From contig JAOASG010000007.1 of NCBI GenBank assembly GCA_025210235.1, forward strand, positions 19,406-83,405: DNA of 64,000 bases. Reading direction: 5' to 3'. Below, one piece after another: positions 47,268-55,935 of the stretch. The first letter of the stretch is position 1, and every line of letters starts with the position of its first letter. The translations under genes and the position numbers were made by a program. The notes below the pieces were generated by a model. The model made no database searches. It was not told where the DNA came from and worked only from the letters and a program-made list of their open reading frames with translations. The stretch is from Vallitalea sp. (GTDB taxonomy: Bacteria > Bacillota > Clostridia > Lachnospirales > Vallitaleaceae).

Positions 47268-48296
47268 TTAGTTCTTCTTGCATTTAACTACTTTACTTTG
47301 TTCAACTGATTGAAGTGCTGCAGAAACCATTGCAAAACTATTGAAGTTATCTTCCAGTGTTGTTTCTGGTATTTCATCATTTTCAATACAATCCATAAAC
47401 ATATTAAATCCATATTCCATTTCTGTAAACTTCATATCTGATTTTTGTATTAGTTCACCTTTCTCTGCTCCTTGAACCATTACTACTGACTCATTTTTCT
47501 TAAATTCATAAAGATATACATTATCATTTTCATCTAAAGTTATACATCCTTTTGAACCTGTTATTACAAAATTCCCATCCCAAGATGTTTCTTTTCCTCT
47601 AGCAGCCCATGTTCCATTATAGTTAACATTAATTCCATCTTCCATTTTAATTAAAGCTTCTGTATTAGGACGGCCTTCAAATTCTGACCATGTTGGTCTA
47701 TATGATCTACAGTATATTTCTTCACAGTTTTTTCCTGTAAAGAAACGTATTAAATCAAAATGATGTATACATACATCTTGCAAAAGAGGTTGCTCTAAAT
47801 TTTTTCTATAGCCTTGTAAATCTTCTTGTTTACGAAATTCTACTAAAATATTTTCTAAAGACCCAATTTTACCATCTTGTATTGCAGTTTTAATTGCTTG
47901 ATTATGTAAACGCCAACGATAATTTTGTGAAACCATAAATTTTTGATTTTCACACTCTTTTTTAACTTCTAAAAGTTTTTGAGCTTCTTCTATATCCATA
48001 GCTAACGGTTTTTCCATTATTACATTCATACCACTTTTTAATGCAAGACTAGCTGCATCAAAATGAAGACAAGCAGGCAAAACAATTATTGCAATATCAG
48101 CATTAGTTTTTTCTATAGCTTTTTTATAATCTGTAAATGCTATATTTTTTGAATAATTATGCTCTTTTACAATATTATTAACTTCTTCTTCGCTACCAGC
48201 TATACCTATTAAATCACATCTGTTAGTTTTGTTAATAACATCTATCCAAAATTTTCCCCAAAAACCTAATCCCAATAATAATACCTTATGTTTCAT
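47268..48296 (-). CDS. Gfo/Idh/MocA-family NAD(P)-dependent sugar dehydrogenase
   Basis: 342 residues. The Rossmann motif GLGFWGKFWIDVI opens the protein, then VEEKPL-type motif MEKPLAMDIEEA with the catalytic Lys, and the C-terminal sandwich with HHFDLIRFFTG carrying the typical His-x2-Asp. The family oxidises a hydroxyl of sugars, inositols or their acids. It follows the SDR gene by about 107 bases. Two dehydrogenases of different families in one operon suggest stepwise oxidation or epimerisation of one sugar derivative. Confidence 0.9.
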   Translation of the reverse strand: MKHKVLLLGLGFWGKFWIDVINKTNRCDLIGIAGSEEEVNNIVKEHNYSKNIAFTDYKKAIEKTNADIAIIVLPACLHFDAASLALKSGMNVIMEKPLAMDIEEAQKLLEVKKECENQKFMVSQNYRWRLHNQAIKTAIQDGKIGSLENILVEFRKQEDLQGYRKNLEQPLLQDVCIHHFDLIRFFTGKNCEEIYCRSYRPTWSEFEGRPNTEALIKMEDGINVNYNGTWAARGKETSWDGNFVITGSKGCITLDENDNVYLYEFKKNESVVMVQGAEKGELIQKSDMKFTEMEYGFNMFMDCIENDEIPETTLEDNFNSFAMVSAALQSVEQSKVVKCKKN

Positions 48297-48403
48297 ATTA
48301 ACATCTCCTTTATTTTATTAACTTACATAATTTAATTTTTAACAATCAATACTCTTTTACTTTTCGTAATCGTCATCTTATTACTAATAATATTTTAACT
48401 ATT

Positions 48404-49156
48404 TTATTGTACTGGTTGTCCTGTGTGAACATTTAGTCCGCCTGAAATTTCCAAATTAATACCATTGCATGAGCTTGATTCATCAGATGCTAGAAAGTAC
48501 ATAGCCTTTGCTACTTCATCTGGTGTACAGATTCTTTTAATCGGATTTGCATTATTAAATAACTCTATAACTTCTGGAGGATTTGCTAAAAACATTGGAG
48601 TAGCACAAGCTGAAGGACATACATTATTAACACGTATATTATATTTACCATAGTCTAATGCCATAGCTTTTACTAAATTAACAACAGCTCCTTTAGCCGC
48701 ATTGTAGGCTGCCATATTATAATCTCCAAACATACCGGAAACTGATGCAGTATTTACTATCGTACCACCTCCATTTTCAATCATATATGGTACAAAATAT
48801 TTAGAAGTTAAGTATATAGATTTTACATCAACATCAAAAATTCTATCCCAGTTTTCCTCTTTTGTCTCATGTAACATTCCACCTGTCCAAATACCAGCAT
48901 TATTAATTACACTATCAACTCCACCTAATTTTTCTATTGTGTAATCATAAAGTTTTTTTACCTCATCATCTTTTGCAATATTACACTTACAGAAATAAAC
49001 TTCTAAGTAACCTTTTTTTCTAAGTTCATTTATTAAACTATTTCCTCTTTCGTCATTAATATCTACAACCATAACTTTCCATCCTTTTTGTAGAAAAAGT
49101 TTAGTTGCACTAAGACCCATTCCTGATGTTCCACCAGTAATTAATACTCTTTTCAT
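48404..49156 (-). CDS. Short-chain dehydrogenase/reductase
   Basis: 250 residues, classical SDR. It shows the cofactor motif TGGTSGMG (residues 7-14), NNAGIW near 88, the catalytic Ser in NTASVSG and Tyr-x3-Lys in YNAAKGAVV near 152, and the closing ISGGLNVHTG. An acidic residue after the second strand (VVDINDERG) favours NAD(H). It is the first gene of the catabolic cluster, with a good promoter upstream. Confidence 0.92.
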   Translation of the reverse strand: MKRVLITGGTSGMGLSATKLFLQKGWKVMVVDINDERGNSLINELRKKGYLEVYFCKCNIAKDDEVKKLYDYTIEKLGGVDSVINNAGIWTGGMLHETKEENWDRIFDVDVKSIYLTSKYFVPYMIENGGGTIVNTASVSGMFGDYNMAAYNAAKGAVVNLVKAMALDYGKYNIRVNNVCPSACATPMFLANPPEVIELFNNANPIKRICTPDEVAKAMYFLASDESSSCNGINLEISGGLNVHTGQPVQ

Positions 49157-49180
49157 TTTCCCACCTCTTGAACCTTATTT

Positions 49181-49198
49181 TTGTTATAACTTTAACAA
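49181..49198. promoter_or_regulatory. Inverted repeat before the SDR gene (candidate operator)
   Basis: TTGTTA, six bases, TAACAA. It lies between the SDR promoter and its gene, where the IclR-type regulator could bind. Confidence 0.35.
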
Positions 49199-49203
49199 TC
49201 ATT

Positions 49204-49232
49204 ATTATATTATAATTTTGGTTGTTGGTCAA
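49204..49232 (-). promoter_or_regulatory. Promoter of the SDR-Gfo/Idh-UPF0303-MFS cluster
   Basis: On the minus strand, TTGACC (49227-49232), 17 bases and TATAAT (49204-49209). Confidence 0.7.
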
Positions 49233-49386
49233 TATTTTTTTATTATAATATAGTATTTTTTTGATTTATTTATATATTTTTTTATATTATAGTATATTTT
49301 GTTTGCTCTAAGTACCATTAATTAACTATTAGAGAACTTCTATTCTTGATATTTTTTCTCTCGCTTATAAATAGAGTAATTTCTTA

Positions 49387-49436
49387 TAAAAAAAAGTAGT
49401 GTCCAAAACCTGATGAAATCAAGTATAGACACTACT
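49387..49436 (-). terminator. Terminator of the GH3-GPH operon
   Basis: AGTAGTGTC (49395-49403) pairs with GACACTACT (49428-49436), with an inner TGAT/ATCA stem. The minus strand runs into nine T. Confidence 0.88.
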
Positions 49437-49489
49437 ATTATTAATTTTCATAATTATATAATAAATAAACTTGCAAGTTTTATCTTTAT

Positions 49490-50830
49490 TTATTTACGTT
49501 CTAAATCTTCTAATACTAATTCATATTTATCTTTTGTTAATGGATAAAATAACATTGGTATTAGAGCAAGAGTAATTAAAACTGCTGGCAATAGCGTAAA
49601 TATCCCATGAATACCATTCAATGTATCCTTTGTCTGTGGAACATTCGGTACATAATTAACTACTTTTAATAAAACCCCTAGTAAAATACCAGAAACTGAG
49701 CTACCTGCTTTTACAATAAAAGTCTGTGTTGACCACATAATACCTTCTGTTCTATTACCAGTTTTTACTTGAATATAATCAATGGTTTCTACCATCATCG
49801 ATGGTAACAATACTTCCGTTGCTCCAAATGTTAATGAAACAAGAGCTAGAACTCCAAGGAAGACATATAGATTATGAAAACCTACTAAATATAATGTTGC
49901 ATAACCAATTACTCTTGCCATCAAAAAGATAATTGATAAATATTTTTTATCAAAAAATTGAGATAGCTTGGATGCAACAAATACACTTATTAGCATTGGG
50001 ATAAGTACTGTTAAACTCAATAAAGGTGCCAACCCATCATCCCCAAGATTATATGTAGCATAATATATTAATAAAGCCGTAATAAGGTTATCAACTATTA
50101 CGATAAAAATTTGACTGCCTAAAACAACAAGTAAAGGTTTATTTATAAATAGTGCCCCCAGTATTTCTCTAACCTTTAATGTTTTATTGCTATAGTTAAC
50201 TCTTTCTCGTGTTTTGAAGAACATAATAATCATCCCAATAGACATTAGACCGGCATAAATCATTCCTACATATCTAAAGGCATTTTTTCCCCCGCCAAAT
50301 ACATCTAATAAAGGTACAGTAAATACTGTTACCAAAACAAAACTTATAGGCGATATCGCCTTACCTAATGAGATTATACTTGTTCTTTCATCTGGATTAT
50401 TAGTCATACATGAACTTAAGCTCCAGATTGGTATGTCAGATACCGTATAAATCATTCCAAATAGTATATATGTTATGTAAACCCAAACAATTTCATTGTT
50501 AATAGGACTTTGTGTAAATAGTAAAAATACACTAAAAAATACAGGAACTGAGACAAATAACAAATAGGGGCGAAATCGACCAAATCTACTATTGGTTTTG
50601 TCTGTTATAATTCCCATTATAGGATCATTAATTGCATCCCATATTCTAGCTACGAAAAATACAATCCCTACTGTAGTAGAAGATATACCTACATGATCTG
50701 TATAGTATATCATTATATATGCACTTATAAATGCAAATACTAAGTTTTGAGAAAAAACACCAAAAACAAATGCTCCCTTTTCCGACTTACTTACCTGATT
50801 TTTCATTACACGTGTATTGCCTTCTGTCAT
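49490..50830 (-). CDS. Glycoside-pentoside-hexuronide (GPH) cation symporter
   Basis: 446 residues, twelve transmembrane helices, GPH family (MelB/XynB/UidB type). The cation-binding loop near helix 2 reads ARIWDAINDPIMGIITDKTN followed by RFGRFRPYLL, the family signature. It imports a beta-glycoside or other small glycoside with Na+ or H+. It follows the GH3 gene by about 66 bases and is likely the transporter for its substrate. Confidence 0.9.
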   Translation of the reverse strand: MTEGNTRVMKNQVSKSEKGAFVFGVFSQNLVFAFISAYIMIYYTDHVGISSTTVGIVFFVARIWDAINDPIMGIITDKTNSRFGRFRPYLLFVSVPVFFSVFLLFTQSPINNEIVWVYITYILFGMIYTVSDIPIWSLSSCMTNNPDERTSIISLGKAISPISFVLVTVFTVPLLDVFGGGKNAFRYVGMIYAGLMSIGMIIMFFKTRERVNYSNKTLKVREILGALFINKPLLVVLGSQIFIVIVDNLITALLIYYATYNLGDDGLAPLLSLTVLIPMLISVFVASKLSQFFDKKYLSIIFLMARVIGYATLYLVGFHNLYVFLGVLALVSLTFGATEVLLPSMMVETIDYIQVKTGNRTEGIMWSTQTFIVKAGSSVSGILLGVLLKVVNYVPNVPQTKDTLNGIHGIFTLLPAVLITLALIPMLFYPLTKDKYELVLEDLERK

Positions 50831-50896
50831 TTTATTATACCTCCATCTACACTAAATATATCAATAACTTAACCCATACATATCAAATAATATCCT

Positions 50897-53131
50897 TTAT
50901 AGCTTCTTATCTCCATAACCTATTTGTTCATTCATTTGAGCTATAAGCAAGTCTAATTGTTCATCAGAAACTATACCTTTGCTTATTTGGCAAATATTTC
51001 TTAATGGCATATATTGTATTGAATTCTCTAATTCTCTACTATTAAGAACTTCATCTTCTTCTATAGCTAACTGCCCTTTTAGATCATCCATCACATAGTT
51101 AATGGTATCCTGCAGTTCAGGGATAGTAAATAACTCACCAACCGTTGTATTTCTTGTTATTTTTGTGTATTTATAATCAAATGTATCTATTTGTACCTCT
51201 TTGGCAAAAACAATATCTCTAGATGACTTACCTATGAAAATAGTATTTGTACCCGTAGCATATGTCCAATCATTCATTACAGAATTAAAATATCTAAAAT
51301 TGCTCATATGTAAATCGCATTCAAAGTTGTAAGTATCTCCTTTCTTAATAAATATTTTTTCAAAGTATTTTAATTGTCTAATAGGTTGGATTTCTCTATT
51401 TTCATTAAGTCCTACATATATTTGAACAACTTCAAATCCATCGTATTGACCTGTGTTTTTAATATTACATGAAATGGAATAATGCTCTTTATTAGTTACT
51501 ATATTAAAATCGCTATATTCAAAATTTGTATAACTCAACCCATATCCAAATGGGAATAAAACATCTAATTCTTTCTTGTCATAATAACGATATCCTACAA
51601 AAATTGATTCATTATAACTTACCTGTTTTTGACTACCTTTATATAAATAGTTTGGAGAATGTGCTAATTTAATTGGATATGTTTCATTTAGCTTTCCACT
51701 AGGATTTTCTTTTCCTAGTAATATATCAACAATTGCTTTACCTATACCCTCTCCGGAATAGTTAGATTGTACTATTGCATCAATGTGTTTTATCCATGGA
51801 ATTTCTACTACTGCTCCAGTCTGTAGTACTAATATAACAGTCTTGTTTAATACTTGAAGTGAATCCAATAAATGTCTTTGAGACAAAGGTAACTTTAAGT
51901 CTTCTCTATCATAACTTTCTGCCTCATCCTGTGCATTGGAACCTGCAAATACTATGATTTTATCCACCTTTTTTCCCATTTCTAAAACATCCTTAACCAT
52001 ATCCTCATCAATGCCATGGCTATTTAAAGGATAACCTGGTAAATAAAGTATGTCATCATCAAGAAATTCAGTTATTGTATCCACTTGCATAGGGTTTACC
52101 CTTGAAGAACCATTTCCCTGAAAATTATGCTGTTTCATTAAGCTCCCTACATAAAGCACCTTATCAGATGGCTGAATAGGCAACGCACAAGCATGATTTT
52201 TCAATAATACAATGGATTCTTTTGCTGCATTTCTCGCTAATTCATGATGCTCCTTATAGTTTATTTGATTGATAGAGTTTTTACATTTATTATTACAACG
52301 TGTTCTTAGGGTTTGCAGATTGTTATATGCACGATCAATAGCCTCTTGACTAATTAAACCTTGCTCGTAAGCGTACATTAATTTATCATAACTATACTCT
52401 CCTACTGATGGCATTTCCAAATCCAATCCATTCACTATACTTAAAACAATATCATTTACAGCGTACCAATCTGATATCACTAATCCATCATAACCCCATT
52501 TTTCTCTAAGAGTTTCTGTTAATAACCATTTGTTTTCACTACAATGAGCACCCATCAACTTATTGTAAGCACTCATAATCGTCCAAGGTTTTGCATTTTC
52601 TATAATATCTTTAAATACTTTAAAATAAATTTCTTCTCTAGCTCTCTCATCAATAATAGTATCAATAGACATCCTATACGCTTCCTGATTGTTACCTGCA
52701 AAATGCTTTAAACAAGCTCCAACCCCATTTTCTTGAAGTCCTTCTACAAATTGATTTCCTAACTCGCTAGTTAAGTAGGGATCTTCAGAAAAATATTCAA
52801 AATTTCTGCCACATAAAGGGTTTCTTTTAATATTAACCCCAGGTCCAAGTAAAACATCTACACCTTCACTTTTAGCTTCTTTTGCAATAGCTGATGATAC
52901 TTCTTTAACCAATTCTCGATTCCATGTACAGGCTAAAGCAGAAGATGTAGGAAAGCAAGTTGCCCTCTTGCTGTCATTCATACCCAAATGATCGCCATCA
53001 CCTTCTTGATATCTAAGCCCTGTTGGACCATCAGAAAATGTAATTTGTTGAAAGAGTTCATCATATGTACGCCATTCATTCATACCATTTAGTAATCTAA
53101 TCTTTTGTTTTAATTCATTATTATTTTTCAT
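50897..53131 (-). CDS. Glycoside hydrolase family 3 beta-glycosidase
   Basis: 744 residues, no signal peptide, so intracellular. The N-terminal barrel carries GPGVNIKRNPLCGRNFEYFSEDP, KHFAGNNQE and the nucleophile Asp in GLVISDWYAV near residue 219. The second domain holds the acid/base region (GSNAQDEAESYDREDLKLP, with Glu-Ser-Tyr-Asp-Arg). LFPFGYGLSYTNFEY leads into the fibronectin-like C-terminal domain. It should cleave beta-glucosides or beta-xylosides imported by the GPH symporter. The C-terminal extension of about 70 residues resembles other clostridial members. Confidence 0.92.
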   Translation of the reverse strand: MKNNNELKQKIRLLNGMNEWRTYDELFQQITFSDGPTGLRYQEGDGDHLGMNDSKRATCFPTSSALACTWNRELVKEVSSAIAKEAKSEGVDVLLGPGVNIKRNPLCGRNFEYFSEDPYLTSELGNQFVEGLQENGVGACLKHFAGNNQEAYRMSIDTIIDERAREEIYFKVFKDIIENAKPWTIMSAYNKLMGAHCSENKWLLTETLREKWGYDGLVISDWYAVNDIVLSIVNGLDLEMPSVGEYSYDKLMYAYEQGLISQEAIDRAYNNLQTLRTRCNNKCKNSINQINYKEHHELARNAAKESIVLLKNHACALPIQPSDKVLYVGSLMKQHNFQGNGSSRVNPMQVDTITEFLDDDILYLPGYPLNSHGIDEDMVKDVLEMGKKVDKIIVFAGSNAQDEAESYDREDLKLPLSQRHLLDSLQVLNKTVILVLQTGAVVEIPWIKHIDAIVQSNYSGEGIGKAIVDILLGKENPSGKLNETYPIKLAHSPNYLYKGSQKQVSYNESIFVGYRYYDKKELDVLFPFGYGLSYTNFEYSDFNIVTNKEHYSISCNIKNTGQYDGFEVVQIYVGLNENREIQPIRQLKYFEKIFIKKGDTYNFECDLHMSNFRYFNSVMNDWTYATGTNTIFIGKSSRDIVFAKEVQIDTFDYKYTKITRNTTVGELFTIPELQDTINYVMDDLKGQLAIEEDEVLNSRELENSIQYMPLRNICQISKGIVSDEQLDLLIAQMNEQIGYGDKKL

Positions 53132-53188
53132 ACTTCACCTCATTATTTTTTAATTAAATATCAATCTTTATATAATACTAGCATACTT

Positions 53189-53217
53189 GATATATACATG
53201 ATATTATTGTATATATC
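53189..53217. promoter_or_regulatory. Perfect inverted repeat between GH3 and AraC genes (candidate operator)
   Basis: GATATATACA, nine bases, TGTATATATC: 10-base perfect arms in the 127-base divergent gap. It lies just upstream of TATAAT (53221-53226) for the AraC gene and upstream of the GH3 promoter region, a fitting place for an AraC-type activator. Confidence 0.55.
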
Positions 53218-53258
53218 CTGTATAATTTGAATAAATTCACTTTCTTGGAGGTAATATA

Positions 53259-54461
53259 ATGGATTCTTTAACGACTATTAAAATGAAATTAGATTTATTT
53301 TGGTTAGCAACAGGTCTTCCAATAAAATTGTATAACGTTGACAGGCATCTTATTATGGAAAAACTTCTTGACTCACAGAAAAATATAAATCATAAATCTT
53401 TTGAAGAAGTTTATACTTATTTCTTCTCAAGAACTAATATTTCTCAATATTATACTAACAAGTTTGGAGAGCATTATATTTATATATCATTCCAAAGTGA
53501 CGATGATTACACCTACCATGTAGTAAGTGGTCCATCCATCACCAATCCCTATGATGAAGCATTTATTATTCAATTAATGAAGAATGAGCAGCTATCTTAT
53601 ACAAAGCTTAATAAATTAAAACTATATTTTAATTCATTGCCTAACTATTCTTCATTCGCGATGAGAAAAGTCCAACCATTACTTTACCATTTATTGACAG
53701 GTAAATTCATTTCTATTACTGATCTTTTTATAGGAAATGAAATGTCTAAAAAAATAGATATTAAAAATACAACTATTAGAGACTCCCTTATACATCATCA
53801 TTCTGACCTTAAGACAAATCTCATATTAGATGCTGTTAAAAATGCTGATCGAAAAGCACTATTTGAATTGCTTAATAGTCCCGATGATGGTCCTTTTGGG
53901 ATACTTTGTCGTAATAATCCATTACGCTCTTATAAAAACTTATTTATTACTACAGTTAGTGAAATTAATATGGCTGCTATAAGTGGCGGCGTAGACTCTG
54001 AAAGTGCATATACTCTAAGTGATACGTTTATACAATTTGTTGAAGAGATGAATACTTATGAAGATGTAACTGATTTATTTGTGGATATGTTTAATGCCTT
54101 TATAGATTTAGTGGAAAAAAATAAAAGGCTTAAGTTTTCTAAGCCCGTTCGTCTTACTATTGACTATATTCATAAATATTATTCCAAAAAAATAAAAGTG
54201 AGTGAAATAGCAGAAAAAGTGCATTTATCTGAAAGCCATCTTCTACGTTTATTTAAGGCACAAATTGGCATAAGTATAAAAGATTATATGACTCAAACTC
54301 GAATAGAACAAGCAAAGAAATTGTTAAAATATACCCAATATAATATAGCTACTATTAGTGAAATGACAGGTTTTAATGATCAAAGTCATTTGACAAGAAC
54401 ATTTAAGAAGTGGGTTAATGTAACACCTAAAGTTTATAGAGAAACTATTGGAGATAAATGA
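53259..54461 (+). CDS. AraC-family transcriptional regulator
   Basis: 400 residues, cytoplasmic. The N-terminal 290 residues form a YesN-like ligand or partner domain that I cannot name further. The last 100 hold two helix-turn-helix motifs (IKVSEIAEKVHLSESHLLRL and IATISEMTGFNDQSHLTRTF, ending in the family pattern TPKVYRE). It is divergent from the GH3-GPH operon with an inverted repeat between, so it most likely controls that operon and itself. Confidence 0.9.
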   Translation: MDSLTTIKMKLDLFWLATGLPIKLYNVDRHLIMEKLLDSQKNINHKSFEEVYTYFFSRTNISQYYTNKFGEHYIYISFQSDDDYTYHVVSGPSITNPYDEAFIIQLMKNEQLSYTKLNKLKLYFNSLPNYSSFAMRKVQPLLYHLLTGKFISITDLFIGNEMSKKIDIKNTTIRDSLIHHHSDLKTNLILDAVKNADRKALFELLNSPDDGPFGILCRNNPLRSYKNLFITTVSEINMAAISGGVDSESAYTLSDTFIQFVEEMNTYEDVTDLFVDMFNAFIDLVEKNKRLKFSKPVRLTIDYIHKYYSKKIKVSEIAEKVHLSESHLLRLFKAQIGISIKDYMTQTRIEQAKKLLKYTQYNIATISEMTGFNDQSHLTRTFKKWVNVTPKVYRETIGDK

Positions 54462-54566
54462 TATTGAAGCAAAGTAATGTTTATTTGATAATGTTAATTC
54501 CAGTAATATCTAATATAATATAAGCATAGACTGTACTAAGTTTATATAAAATTTGAGGTCTTTATT

Positions 54567-54965
54567 ATGATTAACATTTTCTTTTCTCATAGTAAAAAAG
54601 ATAGGCATAACTATATTAATTATGTTGCAAATATAATAGAATCTAATCCGCTCTATAAATTATGGTATTACAACTATAAACATACTAAAGATACAATGGA
54701 TCAAATACTTAGAAATCTATGTTTAATAGACGTTTTTGTTTTTTTCATATCCAATAACTCTTTAAATAGTGATTTTGTACAACAAGAAATGCAAAGAGCT
54801 AATGAACTATGTATAGGTAATAAAATAAAAGAATTATGCGGTATTATTTTAGAAAAAAATATAGATACAAGAGATAACATACCAAATTTTATAACCTCAC
54901 TTGAATTTTGTGAAAATCCACAACAAGCTGTTACTATAATTATAAAATATTGTAATAATATATAG
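54567..54965 (+). CDS. TIR-domain protein, candidate defence NADase
   Basis: 132 residues, essentially one TIR domain. The opening strand and box 1 read INIFFSHSKKDR, then DVFVFFISNNSLNSDFVQQE with Glu74 in the place of the catalytic glutamate of NAD+-cleaving TIR proteins. It then ends with a short helix and strand. No other domain is fused, so any sensor must be a separate protein. The next gene starts 14 bases later and codes for a two-helix SLATT membrane protein. TIR enzymes of bacteria cleave NAD+ or make nucleotide signals during phage infection. The pairing suggests a two-gene defence unit in which the TIR product acts on or through the SLATT protein (inference). Confidence 0.82.
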   Translation: MINIFFSHSKKDRHNYINYVANIIESNPLYKLWYYNYKHTKDTMDQILRNLCLIDVFVFFISNNSLNSDFVQQEMQRANELCIGNKIKELCGIILEKNIDTRDNIPNFITSLEFCENPQQAVTIIIKYCNNI

Positions 54966-54979
54966 GTGGTAGAATATAT

Positions 54980-55399
54980 ATGAACAATCCTAATCCTTCT
55001 GACGTATCAGAATATATTGAAATTAAATACAACTGGTATGATAATAGATCTATAAGTTGCAAACGTCGCTTTTCTATATTAGCAATTTTTGATATTACAT
55101 TATCAGGATTTATTCCTTTTGTAACTTTATTTCTAAGCACTTCAATTTATGCACAATACATCATTGCTTTCATGGGATGTTTAATTACAATTTTATCTGG
55201 AATACAAACTACTTTTAGGTTTTATGATAATTGGATTAAATATAGACGCATTGCTCAAGAATTAGATAATCTAAGAAATATTAATGAATATGACCATAAA
55301 CTCACTTTTGAGCAAGTAAACGCAATAATAGAAAAAGAAAATAGAGATTGGCTAAAATTAAGGCTAGATAAAAATCAAAAAATCCACTCTAATAATTAA
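54980..55399 (+). CDS. SLATT/DUF4231-type two-TM membrane protein
   Basis: 139 residues. A short N-terminal helix (SEYIEIKYNWYDNRSISCKR) is followed by two transmembrane helices at about 33-52 and 57-77, then FRFYDNWIKYRRIAQELDNL, the conserved segment of DUF4231/SLATT proteins, and a charged C-terminus. SLATT proteins are predicted pore-forming effectors linked to nucleotide-signalling defence systems. The ribosome site AGGTGG and 14-base spacing from the TIR gene make a two-gene operon. Confidence 0.8.
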   Translation: MNNPNPSDVSEYIEIKYNWYDNRSISCKRRFSILAIFDITLSGFIPFVTLFLSTSIYAQYIIAFMGCLITILSGIQTTFRFYDNWIKYRRIAQELDNLRNINEYDHKLTFEQVNAIIEKENRDWLKLRLDKNQKIHSNN

Positions 55400-55475
55400 C
55401 AATATTTATTAGTACCATTAATAAGCAACTCAACTTTCCCACCATAAATTTAATGCAGATAAATTAATATTATTT

Positions 55476-55754
55476 CTATAAGTTCACTAAAGTATATGTC
55501 TTTAAAAATATTTCTCGTTTACAAGGATATCTTTCTCCATCAACACCAGTAATTATAAAATCACCTTCATTAATATAGTGCTTGCCCTCTAATGTTAAAA
55601 TATAAGGGACCTTATGTGAACTAATTGTGCTTTTGTAATATTTTGTATCTAATCCATTTTTACAGGCTTCTTCTATATCATCAAATCCATCTTCTAGTCC
55701 TAAACTATACTCTTTTGCTTCTATTGGCAATGCTTTTTTTATATATAGTGGCAT
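55476..55754 (-). CDS. Phage-type small protein
   Basis: 92 residues. The end reads GDFIITGVDGERYPCKREIF, followed by LKTYTLV. That block is common in small proteins of Gram-positive prophages (pattern GDxIIxGVxGExYPCKxxIFxxTY). No function is known to me. It stands alone and opposite to its neighbours, which suggests a leftover of a phage or its transfer with the nearby accessory genes. Confidence 0.65.
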   Translation of the reverse strand: MPLYIKKALPIEAKEYSLGLEDGFDDIEEACKNGLDTKYYKSTISSHKVPYILTLEGKHYINEGDFIITGVDGERYPCKREIFLKTYTLVNL

Positions 55755-55876
55755 ATAATCACCTCATAATTATTATCGCCCAACATGTCTTGTTTTAACC
55801 CAATAAGTTATTAGTATATAATATTCTAAGAATTAATTTTTGGTTACTCTGTATTAGTCCTTGTATCTTATTAATA

Positions 55877-55905
55877 TTGACAGTCTAATTATAATATTAT
55901 ATAAT
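55877..55905 (+). promoter_or_regulatory. Consensus promoter of the regulator-metalloprotease pair
   Basis: TTGACA (55877-55882), 17 bases and TATAAT (55900-55905): a perfect sigma-A promoter. The -10 lies within the palindrome below. Confidence 0.8.
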
Positions 55906-55922
55906 TATATAATATTATAATT
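55887..55922. promoter_or_regulatory. 36-base perfect palindrome made of two identical dyads (operator)
   Basis: The 36 bases are identical to their reverse complement. They consist of two copies of TATAATATTATA (55890-55901 and 55908-55919) around TAATTA, so the dyads lie 18 bases apart. The first covers part of the -10 and the second lies over the transcription start. This suits autorepression by the winged-helix protein encoded directly downstream. Confidence 0.7.
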
Positions 55923-55935
55923 GGGAGGTTTATTT

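Larger units (their letters stand above)
49157..49489. other. Intergenic region between two catabolic operons
   Basis: It holds the SDR promoter and inverted repeat (49181-49232) and the terminator of the GH3 operon (49387-49436). The rest is AT-rich without coding signs. Confidence 0.6.

Noticed and set aside
53132..53258. Second promoter-like TATAAT and TATTAT strings in the AT-rich gap
   Set aside because: The -35 regions are poor and AT-rich gaps give many such matches; only the inverted repeat stands out.
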